In this document: positions 35,479-47,529 of the stretch, one piece after another
Position numbering within the stretch: the stretch's first letter is position 1
How the letters are laid out: the number at the start of each line of letters is the position of its first letter
Assembly: GCF_000203795.2 (NCBI RefSeq)
Contig: NW_006281100.1
Coordinates: forward strand, 1,323,099 to 1,387,098
Direction: 5' to 3'
Length of the DNA stretch: 64,000 bases
DNA from: Batrachochytrium dendrobatidis JAM81
Taxonomy: Eukaryota > Chytridiomycota > Chytridiomycetes > Rhizophydiales
The notes under the pieces: model-generated
Told to the model about the DNA's origin: nothing
The model's input: the letters and a program-made list of their open reading frames with translations, nothing else
The model's database searches: none
Program-made: the position numbers and the translations under genes

Positions 35479-37403
35479 ATGGCTGATTCCTGCTCTGGAA
35501 ATGAACAGACCAACGTACTCAAGTCTATTTTGGAAACTGTTCAATCTTTAAAACAAGACCAACTGGATCTATCATCCCGACTCAACTCTTTCCAACATGA
35601 AACTCAATCTGCCTTGCTATCACTACAGTCACAGGCTTCTCTGCATGCTAGCACTGGGTTTTCCCCGCATTTAAATGCTTCTCATTTATCTAGTCCTACT
35701 AGAAAGTCGCTGGACATGTCCTTCAAGGTTTACAGTTCTGGTGAGTTGATTTTAGTCTAACCTTGATTTGAGTGCTACTCTAATACCATGCATGCGAGGT
35801 ATTAGGAATGTCCGAGTCTGCAGTAGAGAGTGATTCTGATGCGGACACTGCTGCAGCCAATAAAACTTACAAGGCAATGACGACCACTGCCGTGACCAAG
35901 ATGCCTACTGCAGCGGGTAAACTTCCACAGAATGCTACGTCCCCTGGAACCAGTAGTGTCCAGCCTCTGTATAACCATCGTATTGTGCTGACTACCTATC
36001 CAGGCCAGGTGGGAATCAATCCCATTTCCTTGCAATGGGGTGCTACCGAACCCCTTGTTCGTGGCCCGATTGTTGCTTCCAGACACCATGGCTCTTTAAC
36101 CATGCGTAATGCTATTGGCGCTCATGGTGGAGCTTATTCCATCTATAGAGCACTTGCTGTAGCTATTGGAGATCTGGAACCCAACTACAAGCCTAATCTT
36201 GTCCACACTGAACCTGTCGTTAATATTGGCCCATTTCCCTCTTGGTCTGATCCTCATCGTATTGTCTCCATGGATCCTTGGGGTCATGCTGTCCAGGAAG
36301 TTTTTAAAGCTCAGATTGAAAAGGGCATCGACGTGCGTCCAACAATTGCCATCACAAAGGCTCATATGCAGCTTGCAGAGATTGAATCGCTTGTCAAGAG
36401 TGGTAGTCTCAAGGTGGATGGTAAGGTGGTGTTGGATGATCGTGGTCAATTGATGGTTGTCAAGGCTGCTGTTGAGCCAGTGTGGTTTTTACCTGGCATT
36501 GCCGAGAGATTCAAATGCGATGAAACGACCTTGCGTCGTTGTTTATTGTAAGTCGTCCATCTTTTACTGCCTATTATAGAATATCGAATTTTATCATGTG
36601 TTGAGATGCATGTCTAACCTTTTTTTATATTGCGACATGTCATGCATATCCACAAAAGTGAGGACACTGGCGGTATGTACCCAGAGCTCATTACTCGCCC
36701 AGATCTCAAAGTATTTCTGCCTCCTATTGGCGGTCTTTCCATCTATATATTTGGTAACCCACAATTTATCAGCGATCCAACCAAACATCTCACTTTGCGT
36801 GTTCACGATGAGTGCAATGGAAGCGACGTCTTTGGAAGTGATATTTGCACTTGTCGTCCTTATCTCATATACGGCATTGAAGAAGCCATTCGTGCTGCCC
36901 AAACTGACAATGGTGTTGGTGTAATCGTATATTTCCGCAAGGAAGGCAGAGCATTGGGTGAAGTCACAAAATATCTCGTGTATAATGCTCGTAAGCGTGC
37001 CGAGGGAGGTGATACGGCTGCCAACTATTTCCAGAGAACTGAAGATGTTGCCGGAGTGAAAGACATGCGATTCCAAGCTACTATGCCTGATGTGCTACAT
37101 TGGCTTGGTATCCAAAAAATTGATCGCATGATCAGTATGAGCAACATGGTGCGTACATGTATGTTTTAATTAATAACTTTAATCAGCTAACACGTTACTT
37201 TTATATAGAAATACGATGCAATTGTTGGATCTGGAATTCCCATTGTTGAGCGGGTTGAAATTCCTGCATCTATGCTTCCTCCTGATTCTCAGGTTGAAAT
37301 TGATGCCAAGATCGCTTCTGGTTACTTTAGTTCTTCCAAAACTACCGCTGCTTTGAATCTTTCACACATCAAAGGCCGTACTTGGGACGACATTAGTCAT
37401 TAG
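35479..37403 (+). CDS. URC1: URC1-type GTP cyclohydrolase II-like protein (uracil catabolism)
   Basis: Predicted 562 aa from exons 35479-35740, 35806-36547, 36659-37148 and 37209-37403. URC1 proteins are GTP cyclohydrolase II relatives of the URC pyrimidine-degradation pathway described in Lachancea kluyveri. After a variable Ser/Gln-rich N-terminus, the URC1-specific region is visible (RIVLTTYPGQVGINPI, RGPIVASRHHGS, NAIGAHGGAYSIYRALAV, NIGPFPSW). Then comes the cyclohydrolase II-like part (ED-TGGMYPELITRPDLKVFLPP, DECNGSDVFGSDICTCRPYL with the cysteine pair for zinc, YFRKEGRALGEV). The intron at 36548-36658 is supported because it restores LRRCLF-EDTGGMYP. Riboflavin RIB1 proteins lack the long N-terminal region, so the URC1 call is preferred. 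Confidence 0.88.
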
Positions 37404-38153
37404 CAAGTGCGTTTTTAGTTGGTAGTTTGTTTATTTGCTTGCACCAAAGTGAGTTGATGGCGAACCCCACTGGGTCCAATACCTAGTTGACTCCATCCAC
37501 TGTTCGTCATCTTCTAGTTGTCTACATTCTGATTTTTTTGGTATTCAGATTCCTTTGTTGTTTGTAATTATCTTTTGATTGATATATTCAATAAATGGCA
37601 AAAAATATTTGATTTGGTAAAGCTTATGCTAAAAGATACTCATGGTATCGAGTACTTGGCGATTTAAATAAACAGTCAATCAAATCTATTTTGTATTCGG
37701 ACAAGTATGCATTTTGGTGGACTACAGTGTATAAACAAATCTGACACTCATCACAGCAAACTACGAGCTTTGTAAAACAATTTCAAGAAACTGGCGTAGT
37801 ACTAATGCGTATATATCATGTATAGGAGATCAAGTCGTGTATGTTTGGAGTTGCAATGTGTTCAAGCAATTTGACTAAACGTATCGTTGATGCCAAGCTA
37901 ATGAAATACAAAGCTTATTGAAAACCATGCCATCAGTTAAACCCTTTACAAAATCAATTTGTAATGCTCTTGAATACAAGCACTAAAAGCATGCATACTT
38001 TTATAGAATAAGCAAAGAGTGAAACTAAATTCATTTTAAACATAATAGATTTGTAACCAGTGATTGGATAAAAATGGCAAGCATTGCTAGCCACCATTCA
38101 ACCCTACTTTGCGCATACTACTAAAGACTCGAGTTTAAATCACAACTAATTAA
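37404..38153. other. intergenic region between convergent URC1 and CCT3
   Basis: 750 bp of AT-rich sequence downstream of both genes. I see no gene and no clear MITE end. Confidence 0.55.
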
Positions 38154-40595
38154 TTAACGCTCAGCATCACCTGCGGCTTCTTCAGGTGCGTGTTGCTGCT
38201 GATTACCGCTTTGTGCATCACGATGCGACACACCCGAAACAATATCATCAACACGAAGAAGAAGACATGCACTTTCAATGGCAGTCTTGAGGGTTTGAGA
38301 TTTGACAGTCTGGGGCTCCCAGATACCGTATTCATGCATGTCAACAACTTTACCACTCGTGCCGTCAATACCCCATGATGAGTTGCCTGGGATAGCGTGC
38401 TTGGCCTAACAACTCAATACGTTAGCAAGAATCAAATTAAACAAGTGCTGCATGAGAAACAATGTAACCTACACGGAGCTGGGTGAGAACCTTGATAGCA
38501 TTTCCACCACAATTCTGTACCAAGGTGCGAGGAATGACCTGTAGAGCATCAGCAACAGCCTTGTAAGGATATTGCTCAACACCTGAAATACTTTTGGCAG
38601 CCTCGGTAAGTTTTACAGCAAGTGCCATTTCAGTCGCACCACCACCAGGACACAATCGAGGCTCAAACATAACATTACGAGCTACGCTCATAGCATCCTG
38701 CAAATTGCGATCAATCTCTTGCAACATGTCTTTGGAAGGACCACGAAGCACAATTGTGCATGCCTTTGGGTCTTTGCATTCGACAAGGTAAGTAAAGTAC
38801 TCATCACCAATCTTGCGAACCTCGAACAAACCGCAGTGAGTGCCAACATCAGATTCGCGAAGTTCCTCGGCACGATTAACAATGGTTGCACCAGTAGCAC
38901 GAGCAACACGGTTATTGTCAGTCTTTTTGACACGACGGAGCGCAGTGATGCCTGCCTTGAGGAAATAATGCTGAGCAATATCTGCAGTATATACAAAACG
39001 TGAGTAAAACGTACTTTTTTAAAGTGCATTATGTACTGGACTAGTTGATAAAAACAATACATTGGCCTTACCACTAACACCCTTTTCGGTCATAACAATG
39101 TCAGGCTTGACGCGGATAATATCATCACAAAGAGCCTTGACTTGTTCTTCTTCGATTTCAAGAAGACGAGCCCAGTGCGACTCATCAGTGATCTCAACAT
39201 TAGTTTGGGATTCACCCTTTTTGTATTCAAGTGGACAGTCGAGAAGAACGATGCGGGGATTGCGAATCATGCGACGCATCTTGGGATGAGTAACATCCTT
39301 GTTGAACATAATGCCATCAAGAACACAGCAGTTTTCAATTTCACCTCCGGGAATCTAAATACAAACATAGTGAAAAGTCAGTATATACTAAAAATCATTC
39401 AATTGTCTGTCCTACACACAATCATGTCACCTTTTCGACACGAGCGTAGCGTTTAATATCTACTTCACGCTTGCCATTCACTTCAGTGGTGACGGTCTTG
39501 ACAGCATCGTAAGCAAGGTTGCACATGAGATCACTCCATTGAGAAACGACTTTGGTGCCAATAGTGGCCTGAATGAGTTTGATCATTTCTGTTTTTTCGT
39601 TGATATTGATTTCAACTGAGATATCGTTCAAAAATTTAATTGAATCTTCAAGAGCACGCTTGAAGCCCGAAATGATAGTGATGGGATGAATTTGACGCTC
39701 AATGAAGGGGAGGGCAGTGGAAAGAACTTCACCAGCAAGAATGATGACACTCGTCGTGCCGTCACCAACCTCCTCGTCCTGAGTACGAGAGAGTTCAATC
39801 ATTGATTTTGCAGCAGGATGAGCAACTTCGACTTCACGAAGAATGGCATTGCCATCGTTTGTGAGAACAATTCCACCCATGGGGTCCAAGAGCATCTTGA
39901 GCATAGCACGAGGACCCAGACATGTCCGAATGATATCTGAAATTGTCTATTTACAGTGTATGACAAGGTTAATGAGTATATAAACATGTAATCAAAACCA
40001 TAGTTTGATTGTGTGCATCATATGATGAACGGTGTGTTTTGAAGAATCAAGAGTGTTTACTCCAGCCCATCTCTAATAGTAAGAGTATTTAGCCATTGTC
40101 TATTCAGAAGCAGAATAAAACCAATGCAAGTTAAAGTGTTTGATTTTACGTGAATGCGACAGTGATATTATTCAGTGCACAACAGAATCGAAACTTCCGC
40201 CGTCTGATTCCACAAGATCAGCACAACAGACACCGATAGTAGCGGGATGAATACATTCTGTAAGACTGATCAATAATAGAGTGAAAGTAATATATTTGGT
40301 TTTATAGTACAGTAAAGAGCCGTAGAACAGCAAGAACACTGCATGTAATGCCAACAATCTATAGGAATCTACAGGAATCTATCAAACAGGAAAAGTAAAA
40401 TACCTTTGCAGCCTGAATATTAGACAATTGAGCCTTGCGGCCTTGAGTACGCTCAGTGTTTGTATCTATTGGCAAATAGCAGAAACAACGGTTAAAATGC
40501 ACTCACTATCTCGACAGTAATTAAGCAGTGTCGGACAGCAACTCAATCCAGCAAACAACCGACTTACTAAGAACAATAACAGGCTGTTGCATCAT
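38154..40595 (-). CDS. CCT3: T-complex protein 1 subunit gamma (CCT3 chaperonin)
   Basis: A subunit of the hetero-oligomeric cytosolic chaperonin that folds actin and tubulin. Exons were read on the minus strand from the start at 40595 (MMQQPVIVL), then TERTQGRKAQLSNIQAAK, IRTCLGPRAMLKMLLDPMGG, TNDGNAILREVEVAHPAAKS, RTQDEEVGDGTTSVIILAGE (the ATP-binding GDGTT), and on to CPGGGATEMALAVKLTEAA, NCGGNAIKVLTQLR, WGIDGTSGKVVDM and IWEPQTVKSQTLKTAIESAC. The gamma assignment follows the N-terminus and the LDGIMFNKDVTHPKM stretch. The C-terminal tail is Gln/Ala/Glu-rich. An intron of more than 400 bp between about 39940 and 40400 contains a MITE remnant. It is divergent from eS24. Confidence 0.94.
39985..40162 (+). 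mobile_element. MITE remnant inside a CCT3 intron
   Basis: Contains the interior block with GCATCATATGATGAACGGTG and the right end GATTTTACGTGAATGCGACAG. The left half is missing. It lies wholly within an intron of the minus-strand CCT3 gene. Confidence 0.7.
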
Positions 40596-41050
40596 CTATA
40601 TGTATTATCAATTGTAATCATGTCAGTATCAATCCCAGCTACAGCAACGTGAGTCGGATTACCTTGTTCAATAGTATTAATAATCACGGCAGATCCAATA
40701 GTTTGAGTAGATTCGGTGTTGGCTAAAAGTGAAATCCTGTTGTTAATTGCACGTGACTGGATGGTTCTTTCAGGCTCGATTGGATCTGGTCAACCCATAG
40801 CGTGTAGTTTCTTATACAATCGAACTTATGCGATGTCTAGACATTTAGTGTCATGAACAGCCTTTAAACGACTTTACTCTTTCTTTTCATATTGTTTTGT
40901 TAGATTGACTTGCACTTGCAGTCCGTATAGTCACGTGTTATTGCATTTGTATCACGTGTTGCATTTGACTTTGCTGTCTGTTGAACGAAGCGTTTCAAGG
41001 TAGCGACCACTAGCAACTCTCCTTTTTCATTTTACATTTCACGGACAATC
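40596..41050. promoter_or_regulatory. divergent promoter of CCT3 and RPS24 with three CACGTG motifs
   Basis: CACGTG occurs at 40750-40755, 40932-40937 and 40953-40958. The last two sit in near-direct repeats (TCACGTGTTATTGCATTT and TCACGTGTTGCATTT). A pyrimidine-rich CTCTCCTTTTT tract lies about 20-30 bp before the eS24 ATG, as is common at ribosomal protein genes. Factor identity is unknown. Confidence 0.5.
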
Positions 41051-41934
41051 ATGGCTGTGAGTGTTGCTTCCATCCATCCATCAGTATATGCATGCATCCT
41101 ATCCATCCATCAGGACTCGAGAAATTCTGCACTCGGGTTAATCCATCCATCTCATCAGCACTAGGATATTTGAAACAACTTGATCAAGTCAATATGGAAT
41201 GGTTATACATCTATATTGCTGCACAAGCATTTATTTATGCGCTCGCTTTTTCAAATTATGGGTGCTGCCTACTGGCATGATAGCTGAGCAAACATCAATT
41301 TAGCAGAGCTTTGTTCAAGTTCTAGTTGATAACTCGAGTCTGGATAGTGTTGTACTGGTTCTACTTTGTTTAAATCATGGACGACTAACTTATTCCAATC
41401 TCTTGTGGATTTTGTAATATGATCATTTGTATATAGGCCGACGCTGTCACAATCAGGACTCGCAAGTTCCTCACAAACCGTCTTCTTCAGCGCAAGCAGA
41501 TGGTTGTTGATATCATTCATCCAGGATCTCCCAACATTTCCAAGACTGAACTTCGTGAAAAGATCAGCAAGGTCTACAAGTCTGAAACCGAGGTAACCCC
41601 ATTGTGTGGTTCCAAGACTGCTCAATCAGTTTAATGTGTTTGGGCTGTATGCCAGACTTGAAGGTTTCTGCTGAATAGTGACTAACTTATACCAAAATAG
41701 AACGTGTTCGTCTTTGGTGTCAAGACCGCTTTCGGTGGTGGCAAGTCTACTGGCTTTGCTCTGATCTACGACACTCTTGATGCTGCAAAGAAATTTGAGC
41801 CCAAATACCGTCTTGTCCGTCACGGTCTTGCTGAGGCCAAGAAGACCAACCGTAAGCAGCGTAAAGAAAAGAAGAACCGTGCCAAGAAGTTCAGAGGAAC
41901 CAAGAAGGCAAAGGCTTCGGCTGCCAAGAAATAA
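41051..41934 (+). CDS. RPS24: 40S ribosomal protein eS24
   Basis: 131 aa from exons 41051-41056 (only ATG GCT), 41437-41592 and 41701-41934. Signatures: [59 protein letters not shown] and the basic tail [21 protein letters not shown] component of the small ribosomal subunit. The first intron (41057-41436) comes after codon 2, a frequent arrangement in fungal ribosomal protein genes, and includes imperfect CATC repeats near 41069-41155. Confidence 0.97.
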
Positions 41935-42064
41935 ATCTGTCACAATTTATTGTCTTTTGGACGATTTATATGGAACCTTTTCTGTTTCTTATTTTGGATT
42001 TTAATGGCTTTTATTTTGCATAGTAATGAATCGACGTTTCAACCTGTGAATATAGCGTGTATTA

Positions 42065-42412
42065 CATCTGTATTCACATAATATGGAGCACCAAGGATGT
42101 CTACAATAAAGTCAATCTCGTGGCATAATCGGTATCAATTCATCAGATTTACTGGTGATATGGAAACACTTGGTTTCCTAAACTACAACGTATTTGTGAT
42201 TTAGGATACAAGAGTTGTATTGACAACAGCTGAACCTGATATCTGGATTGTAATGAGTCTGGTGATTGCACAATGTATAGTCATGTCAGCAAGTGCAATC
42301 TCCAAAACTATAGTTTACGTTATACAATAGCGTGTTTTATCGAGTTGAACATGTCAATCTGTAATAGGAAAACATATTTAATCATTGTTTATTCTAAAAA
42401 GAAGAGACAGCC
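42065..42412 (+). mobile_element. MITE family copy, right end lost
   Basis: The left end CATCTGTATTCACATAATAT follows TA (42063-42064). The interior TGATATCTGGATTGTAATGA block and the TTATTCTAAAAAGAAGAGAC block match the family. The right terminal repeat is missing after about 42412. Confidence 0.75.
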
Positions 42413-44437
42413 ATGGCGCAATAGCTCATTGCCAACCATTCCATGATTGGTGCAAAGCAAATGGTATTGAATACTCTAAAAACTGTCAAGCTCGACGCAA
42501 TGATTTTGGTTGTTTCTTTAAATGAAGGTGACTAAACCATTCAACACTCGATGGGTTGCATCGAGGCAAAATTCAAGCAAAAAAATTGTGGGATGAGACA
42601 AGTTTTGAAAGATTCCTAGTGTGCATCTCACCACAACTCGGCCAAAATTAAAAGGTTTGCATACCATTGAAATAAAATAAATTTGGAATAAACTATTCCA
42701 AAATCAATAGCTACAAACGTTACATTTTAGCCAAGCAGGACAAAGTCGTAAACTAGTACAATTAACAAAGGCACTATGGTGATGGTTTTCAAGTCGAGGT
42801 AAATGTCGTCAATGCAGGCAATCCATCGGAAAACGGGGACGCACCCCTAATGTACATCAAAAGTCATGACGTGCATTTTCAACAATAAATCGCTTACATT
42901 GAACACAATAATTCCTCATAACACCAAAGTACCAATCATACAATAGAATACACTTGGTCTGTATCTAAAAAGCAAATCAAGCACCTATACTCGCACCTTG
43001 TAAAAATGACCAACATGCGCTTTTCCATATTACAGCTTTCAATACTAAAGAGTATCGATCCACCATCAAACCCAGCATTCTAAAGTGCCTAGATATTAGT
43101 GTTGCATATTATCATGACCCATCAGATATGAAATTACTCATGAAAACAACCCCGATACTTTCACCATTGCGCGCCAGTTAAACAACAGCAACTCGAATCA
43201 AACACCCAAGCGCGTTCAGTTAGTTTCTGTAATGGCATCATTATGATCAACAAGCAGAAATGCTTTCAAGACAATGAGAGTGTGCAACTCTACTAGAAAA
43301 TAGAATGTATAGATTACTCCCTAGTAAAGGAAATGAATATATAAAATGGTAGAATATGCTATCCAAAAGCAAACAAATGAGACTTGTAAACAAAAAGTGA
43401 CTAGAACACATATACAGCGAGTAAATGTGATAAAGACTGATGGTACAAGCAGAATGATGAACAATAAAACTTTCTATAATAAGATAGCTTTTTAGTCCCA
43501 ATAGTCACCATTATAAGCTGCTTCTAAACATATTTGTATTAGACTAAACGCACGTATGCATATAGTCCATACTATTTATACAGTACCCATCTAAATCTAG
43601 CACAAGTCTTGCAAAGCCAAATTTGTCTGCGTTATGGATACAAGCTATGGTATTCATACACCATACTCGAAATCCCCGAGTTAAAAAGCTCAATCAACCA
43701 TCAATTTTCTATTTTCTAGCATCATAATTGCAGATAACAACATCATTATCCTGTACAGCAACCTACTATAATATGCAAAAATGTCAGGGTTAAGATCACA
43801 GAAACACCTTATTGTATTCTAGTATTGTTCCAAGCAGCCTAGTTTTTTAAACCTAGCCTGCCATTATCATTTGAACAATAAACAGTTTATGAAAACTGCC
43901 AAGAAATACAATTAAGCTGCTTCTGAGAGTTTGAGGGGGGATGATGCAACTACAGAAATCCATTAGAACAACGCTTTACAAGTATTAGAGTACAAGTAGC
44001 GTAATGCAACTGTTTTCGTCCGAGAATTTACAAGCCTTGATCCGACTCAAATAAAAACTCATGCAACCATTGCAGACGGCAAAAGGAAAGTACCGCCAAA
44101 CAAGGATATGTTGTGGTATACAAAGTAAAAGGGTTATGATCCGAGTAAAAATGGTTCAAGATCTGGTGAGTAGAATCATGAACGCAACACTAAAGCCAAC
44201 GACAATATAGATGGCTGCTTTTGAAGCGACATCACTCTGACAAGTAATAAAAGCTGTAAAGCGACATATAGGTTATCCCTTGGTGAAGTACAAAGGTGCT
44301 TAGTAGATACATGGTGAGTGCACAAACTAGCCAGCGAGTTGAAGAGAGGGCAAGAGATGTCTGTCCGAAAACATCAAACTCTGCAATAACCGCTCATACA
44401 GCAAATGGCTGGAAGCAAAACTAGACCAGACAACCAC

Positions 44438-44541
44438 ACTGATTCGACACTAGTAGGATGAGATGCAAGCCCTCATGACCACACCACACTTTGGTCTTGT
44501 AGTGCAAGCATGAGAGCACATTCCACTAGTGTCGAGTCAGT
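44438..44541. other. candidate structured RNA hairpin
   Basis: The left arm CTGATTCGACACTAGTAGGA (about 44440-44459) pairs with the right arm TTCCACTAGTGTCGAGTCAG (44521-44540) with few mismatches. Nested CTCATG (44472-44477) pairs with CATGAG (44509-44514). Orientation and transcription are unknown. Confidence 0.35.
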
Positions 44542-44781
44542 TTCAATGGCATATCGCTTGAATCTTGAGTGCAAGGATAAAGAACAGCAGTAGATGACTA
44601 GTCCACCTCATCCACTACCACTGTACCAACCAACTAGTAGGGGCCAGTTCCAGGGAAGTGAAACAAGATGAACCAGAAAGCAAGTAAACACAAGCCAACT
44701 CACTATCCTATAATCACTTTCAGCCAAGTATTCAATGACATGTCCGTTGGTAAACCTCGGATTTACCTGAAAAACAACATA

Positions 44782-45181
44782 CCGCCGTATTCACATAAAA
44801 TGGATCATTAAATAAGGGGGTCATTACATAACAAGCAACCAAATCTCATGAAACAATTGGTGATGGTTTACTGGACAACATTGTTTTTGAACTCGTCAGT
44901 TTACTGGTCTTTCTTCTGGTGATTGGCATGTAGAGTTGCATTGACAACAGCTGAATCTGATATCTGGACTGTAATGAGTCTGGTGATTGTACAATATATG
45001 GTCATGTCAACAAGTGCAATATCCAAAACTATAGATTGTAAGCATCATATAATGGGTGTTGTGTTTATTGAAGTAGTTAATATCCAATAGAAGGAGCATT
45101 CAACCATTGTATATTCTGAAGCAAGAGATAATCACTGCAAGATGGTACAGAAAAGTACTCCATTTTACGTGGATACAGCTG
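44782..45181 (+). mobile_element. complete 400 bp MITE, nearly identical to 47986-48385
   Basis: The left end CCGCCGTATTCACATAAAAT follows TA (44780-44781); the right end CATTTTACGTGGATACAGCTG precedes TA (45182-45183). Its right end is 4 bp from the stop codon of the minus-strand gene at 45186, so it forms that gene's 3' flank and probably its 3' UTR. Confidence 0.92.
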
Positions 45182-45185
45182 TAAA

Positions 45186-46698
45186 TTAAATATGAGTAGT
45201 CAAGCGAGAAGCTCCCCAATTCCATCCATTGTCGCCTGTAGATTCTGCAGATGAATGGGACGATGGTGAGACAAATGCTTCTTTGGTTGAAGCTGAGAAG
45301 CGCATATACGATGCCATATTAGAGCTGCTGAGTGAGCTTTGGTCTATATCGGTTTCTACAGAACCAACTGATCGTTCCAACGTTTCTGACAATCCCATAG
45401 ATACGGGTTGCTTTGATGTAGCAGATCTTTCAAATGATGCCGATGTGCCTGATGATCTGTATGATGTGGTGATATAGCCTCTGCCTTGATAATGAGACAG
45501 AGTGGGATCAATGGTGGATGCGGATGAACTGTGGTATCTGCGAAATACTGCCATACTGAGAGTAAGAACTGCCACTACACCTGCTCCAACAACAGTAGGA
45601 AACAGCCAGGATGGGCCATTGTAACTAGAGCTAGACTGATCGTTTGCACCTGCCGATCCATCGCCTCCTGAAGAATTTGGATCGGATGTGAAAGGCTTGC
45701 GTTTTGGAGGTGAGCCAGACGATCCAGTATCGGGATTACTGCCACCACTCGTAGGTCCTTGAACGCCTACACCACTATCGCTGCTATCGTGAGATCCACC
45801 ATTTCTTTGAATAGATGGCCGTAAAAGCACGCTAGGCATTCGATCTGGTAAATGGGATGGAACTGTCTGTGGCAGTGTGCCGTGGCTTGGCTCTGGACCA
45901 TTGGAAGTAGGCTGAGAAATCGGTGAAAGAGTTGGCTGGAAAGTAGGCAAAAAAGTAGGTTTAGGGCTGGAGCTATGAGTAAGTGGAGGAATGCCATTAA
46001 TGTCTGTTGAAGGCACAAGCAATCCATAGCTCGACTCGAGGACGAATAAACGGTTATGATTTTTGTCAACGTTTTTGTCACCTGCGCTTACATAGAACCA
46101 CCGCGGATGAACCTTGTCGATATGAATAGGAGTTTCATCATCATCCTCTTCAATTCCATGATCATTTTCACTCAGATCTGGATAGTTGTCTTCGGTAGCA
46201 TGAGTGGGCTGGGGTAAAGAGGATTGAGAAAGTGGCCAAGGTCCTTCGAAAGCATAGATGGCTTCAGGTGATGAATCATTAACTGTGGTACCAAGCAACT
46301 GCCACGATATGCCCTCCCATTTTATTCGTAATCTTTGGCGTTTATTAACTCTTAACCAGAGTGTTAATTGAGAGCCATCAGCCACAGTTGGATCAATCTA
46401 ATGATAATCAACCACATAAATACGTTAATATGCAACCCAATCTTTTAAAGCGATCGCATTCAGAAAGCAGAAAGTTGCTACTAGTATATCAAGACAACTC
46501 CAGGCTTACCATTACTTGTCCAAGCACTCGATGGGCTTCAGGGTGATAGTACTGAAGAGTCACAGCATGATTGGCATGGCCATGGTGTACACCTTCAATA
46601 CTGGGTGATGACAAGTGTTGGGGAGGAAGTTTCTGTAAAGGAAAAGCTCCTATGATTTGAAACAGCCAAGTGTACAAAAGTAGGATATGAATGAACAT
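45186..46698 (-). CDS. single-pass membrane protein with signal peptide, family not recognised
   Basis: Predicted 466 aa from exons 46510-46698 and 45186-46397. The N-terminus is a signal peptide (IHILLLYTWLFQIIGAFPLQ). The luminal or extracellular part (about 20-200) looks folded at first (VTLQYYHPEAHRVLGQVM, LTLWLRVNKRQRLRIKWEG, ISWQLLG, YAFEGPWPL), then has an acidic patch and HPRWFYVSAGDK. A Pro/Ser/Gly-rich stalk follows, then one transmembrane helix (LFPTVVGAGVVAVLTLSMAVF) and a Ser-rich cytosolic tail with an acidic run. This is the plan of a cell-surface sensor or adhesin, but I do not recognise the family. The first in-frame ATG after a GTG was taken as start. Confidence 0.65.
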
Positions 46699-46882
46699 AA
46701 CCACTGTATGCTGCGAATAAAACGATGTTTAATAAGAAAGAATAGAATAGAAGCAAGTTTACAATGGGGACCTCAAGCTAGCCTTTTGCTAGTTGCAATG
46801 AAAAGGAACCTTTTTGATTCTTGTGGGCGTTTCATATGAACGGGTTGAGCATACTTGAATCTAAAATGGTAATATTGGGGTT

Positions 46883-47155
46883 TTAGTTGAATTTCTTCAG
46901 TAGAGCGCGCAAGACATTATTTTCAACATGATGAGCAGTATGAGCGGCAATTAGCCCAATTACCTGACTCGAATCGATTCTAGCTTCATGTGATAATTGA
47001 CGCGAAGCAAGCCATTTGGACACATGGCCATAATACTGAGTACCATGTGGAAGAACCCACGTGAGCTTATATTTGGTAATTGATTGCACTTGGTTGACTA
47101 GAGTTGCATCAGCCGTGCATCTTGGGCTACGCCAAATCATTGATTCTCCTTTCAT
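46883..47155 (-). CDS. small hypothetical protein, gene model doubtful
   Basis: 90 aa from the ATG at 47155; the frame stays open to 47209 after an AG that could be an acceptor. The C-terminal part (QSITKYKLTWVLPHGTQYYG, SQVIGLIAAHTAHHVENNVL) has normal protein-like composition. No family was recognised. An upstream exon or an untranslated 5' part is possible. Confidence 0.35.
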   Translation of the reverse strand: MKGESMIWRSPRCTADATLVNQVQSITKYKLTWVLPHGTQYYGHVSKWLASRQLSHEARIDSSQVIGLIAAHTAHHVENNVLRALLKKFN

Positions 47156-47529
47156 GCTCACTTTCTTGGTTTTGGTTCTACCACACTTTCCACCGTCATC
47201 GCCATGCAACTAAACTACTGGTTACAACTAGCGACAAAGAGTATGAGGATGAAGAGAAACATCAGAAATTGTCAGCAACCATCGCTATCAATATATCATG
47301 TGTTTATAAGTACCCACGTAAAATTAATTCAACCACACTTTTGTGATTGGGTCTGGTTGCTTTCTTGGTGATGTCGTTTCGGAAATATCGGTGATTGTTC
47401 ATCTGCTGATTTGAATGGCAGGAGCATCTATCGTTCATGTATCCTGTATCACGACAATAATCTGACTTGTTAACACAGCCAGTTTGACAAACGACTTGCT
47501 GTTTTTTTCGATTAGATATAAAACGACCC

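Larger units (their letters stand above)
41935..45185. other. longest gene-free region, about 3.2 kb
   Basis: Holds a truncated MITE (42065-42412), a complete MITE (44782-45181) and a candidate hairpin (44438-44541). The remainder, especially 42420-44430, is AT-rich with stops in all frames and no recognisable gene. Confidence 0.6.

Noticed and set aside
35806..37403. Riboflavin-pathway GTP cyclohydrolase II (RIB1)
   Set aside because: The long N-terminal region (RIVLTTYPGQ, RGPIVASRHHGS) and altered cysteine motif fit URC1, not RIB1.
40660..40745. Extra upstream coding exon of CCT3
   Set aside because: The protein already begins with a normal CCT3 N-terminus (MMQQPVIVL); the apparent donor near 40662 could at most be in the 5' UTR.
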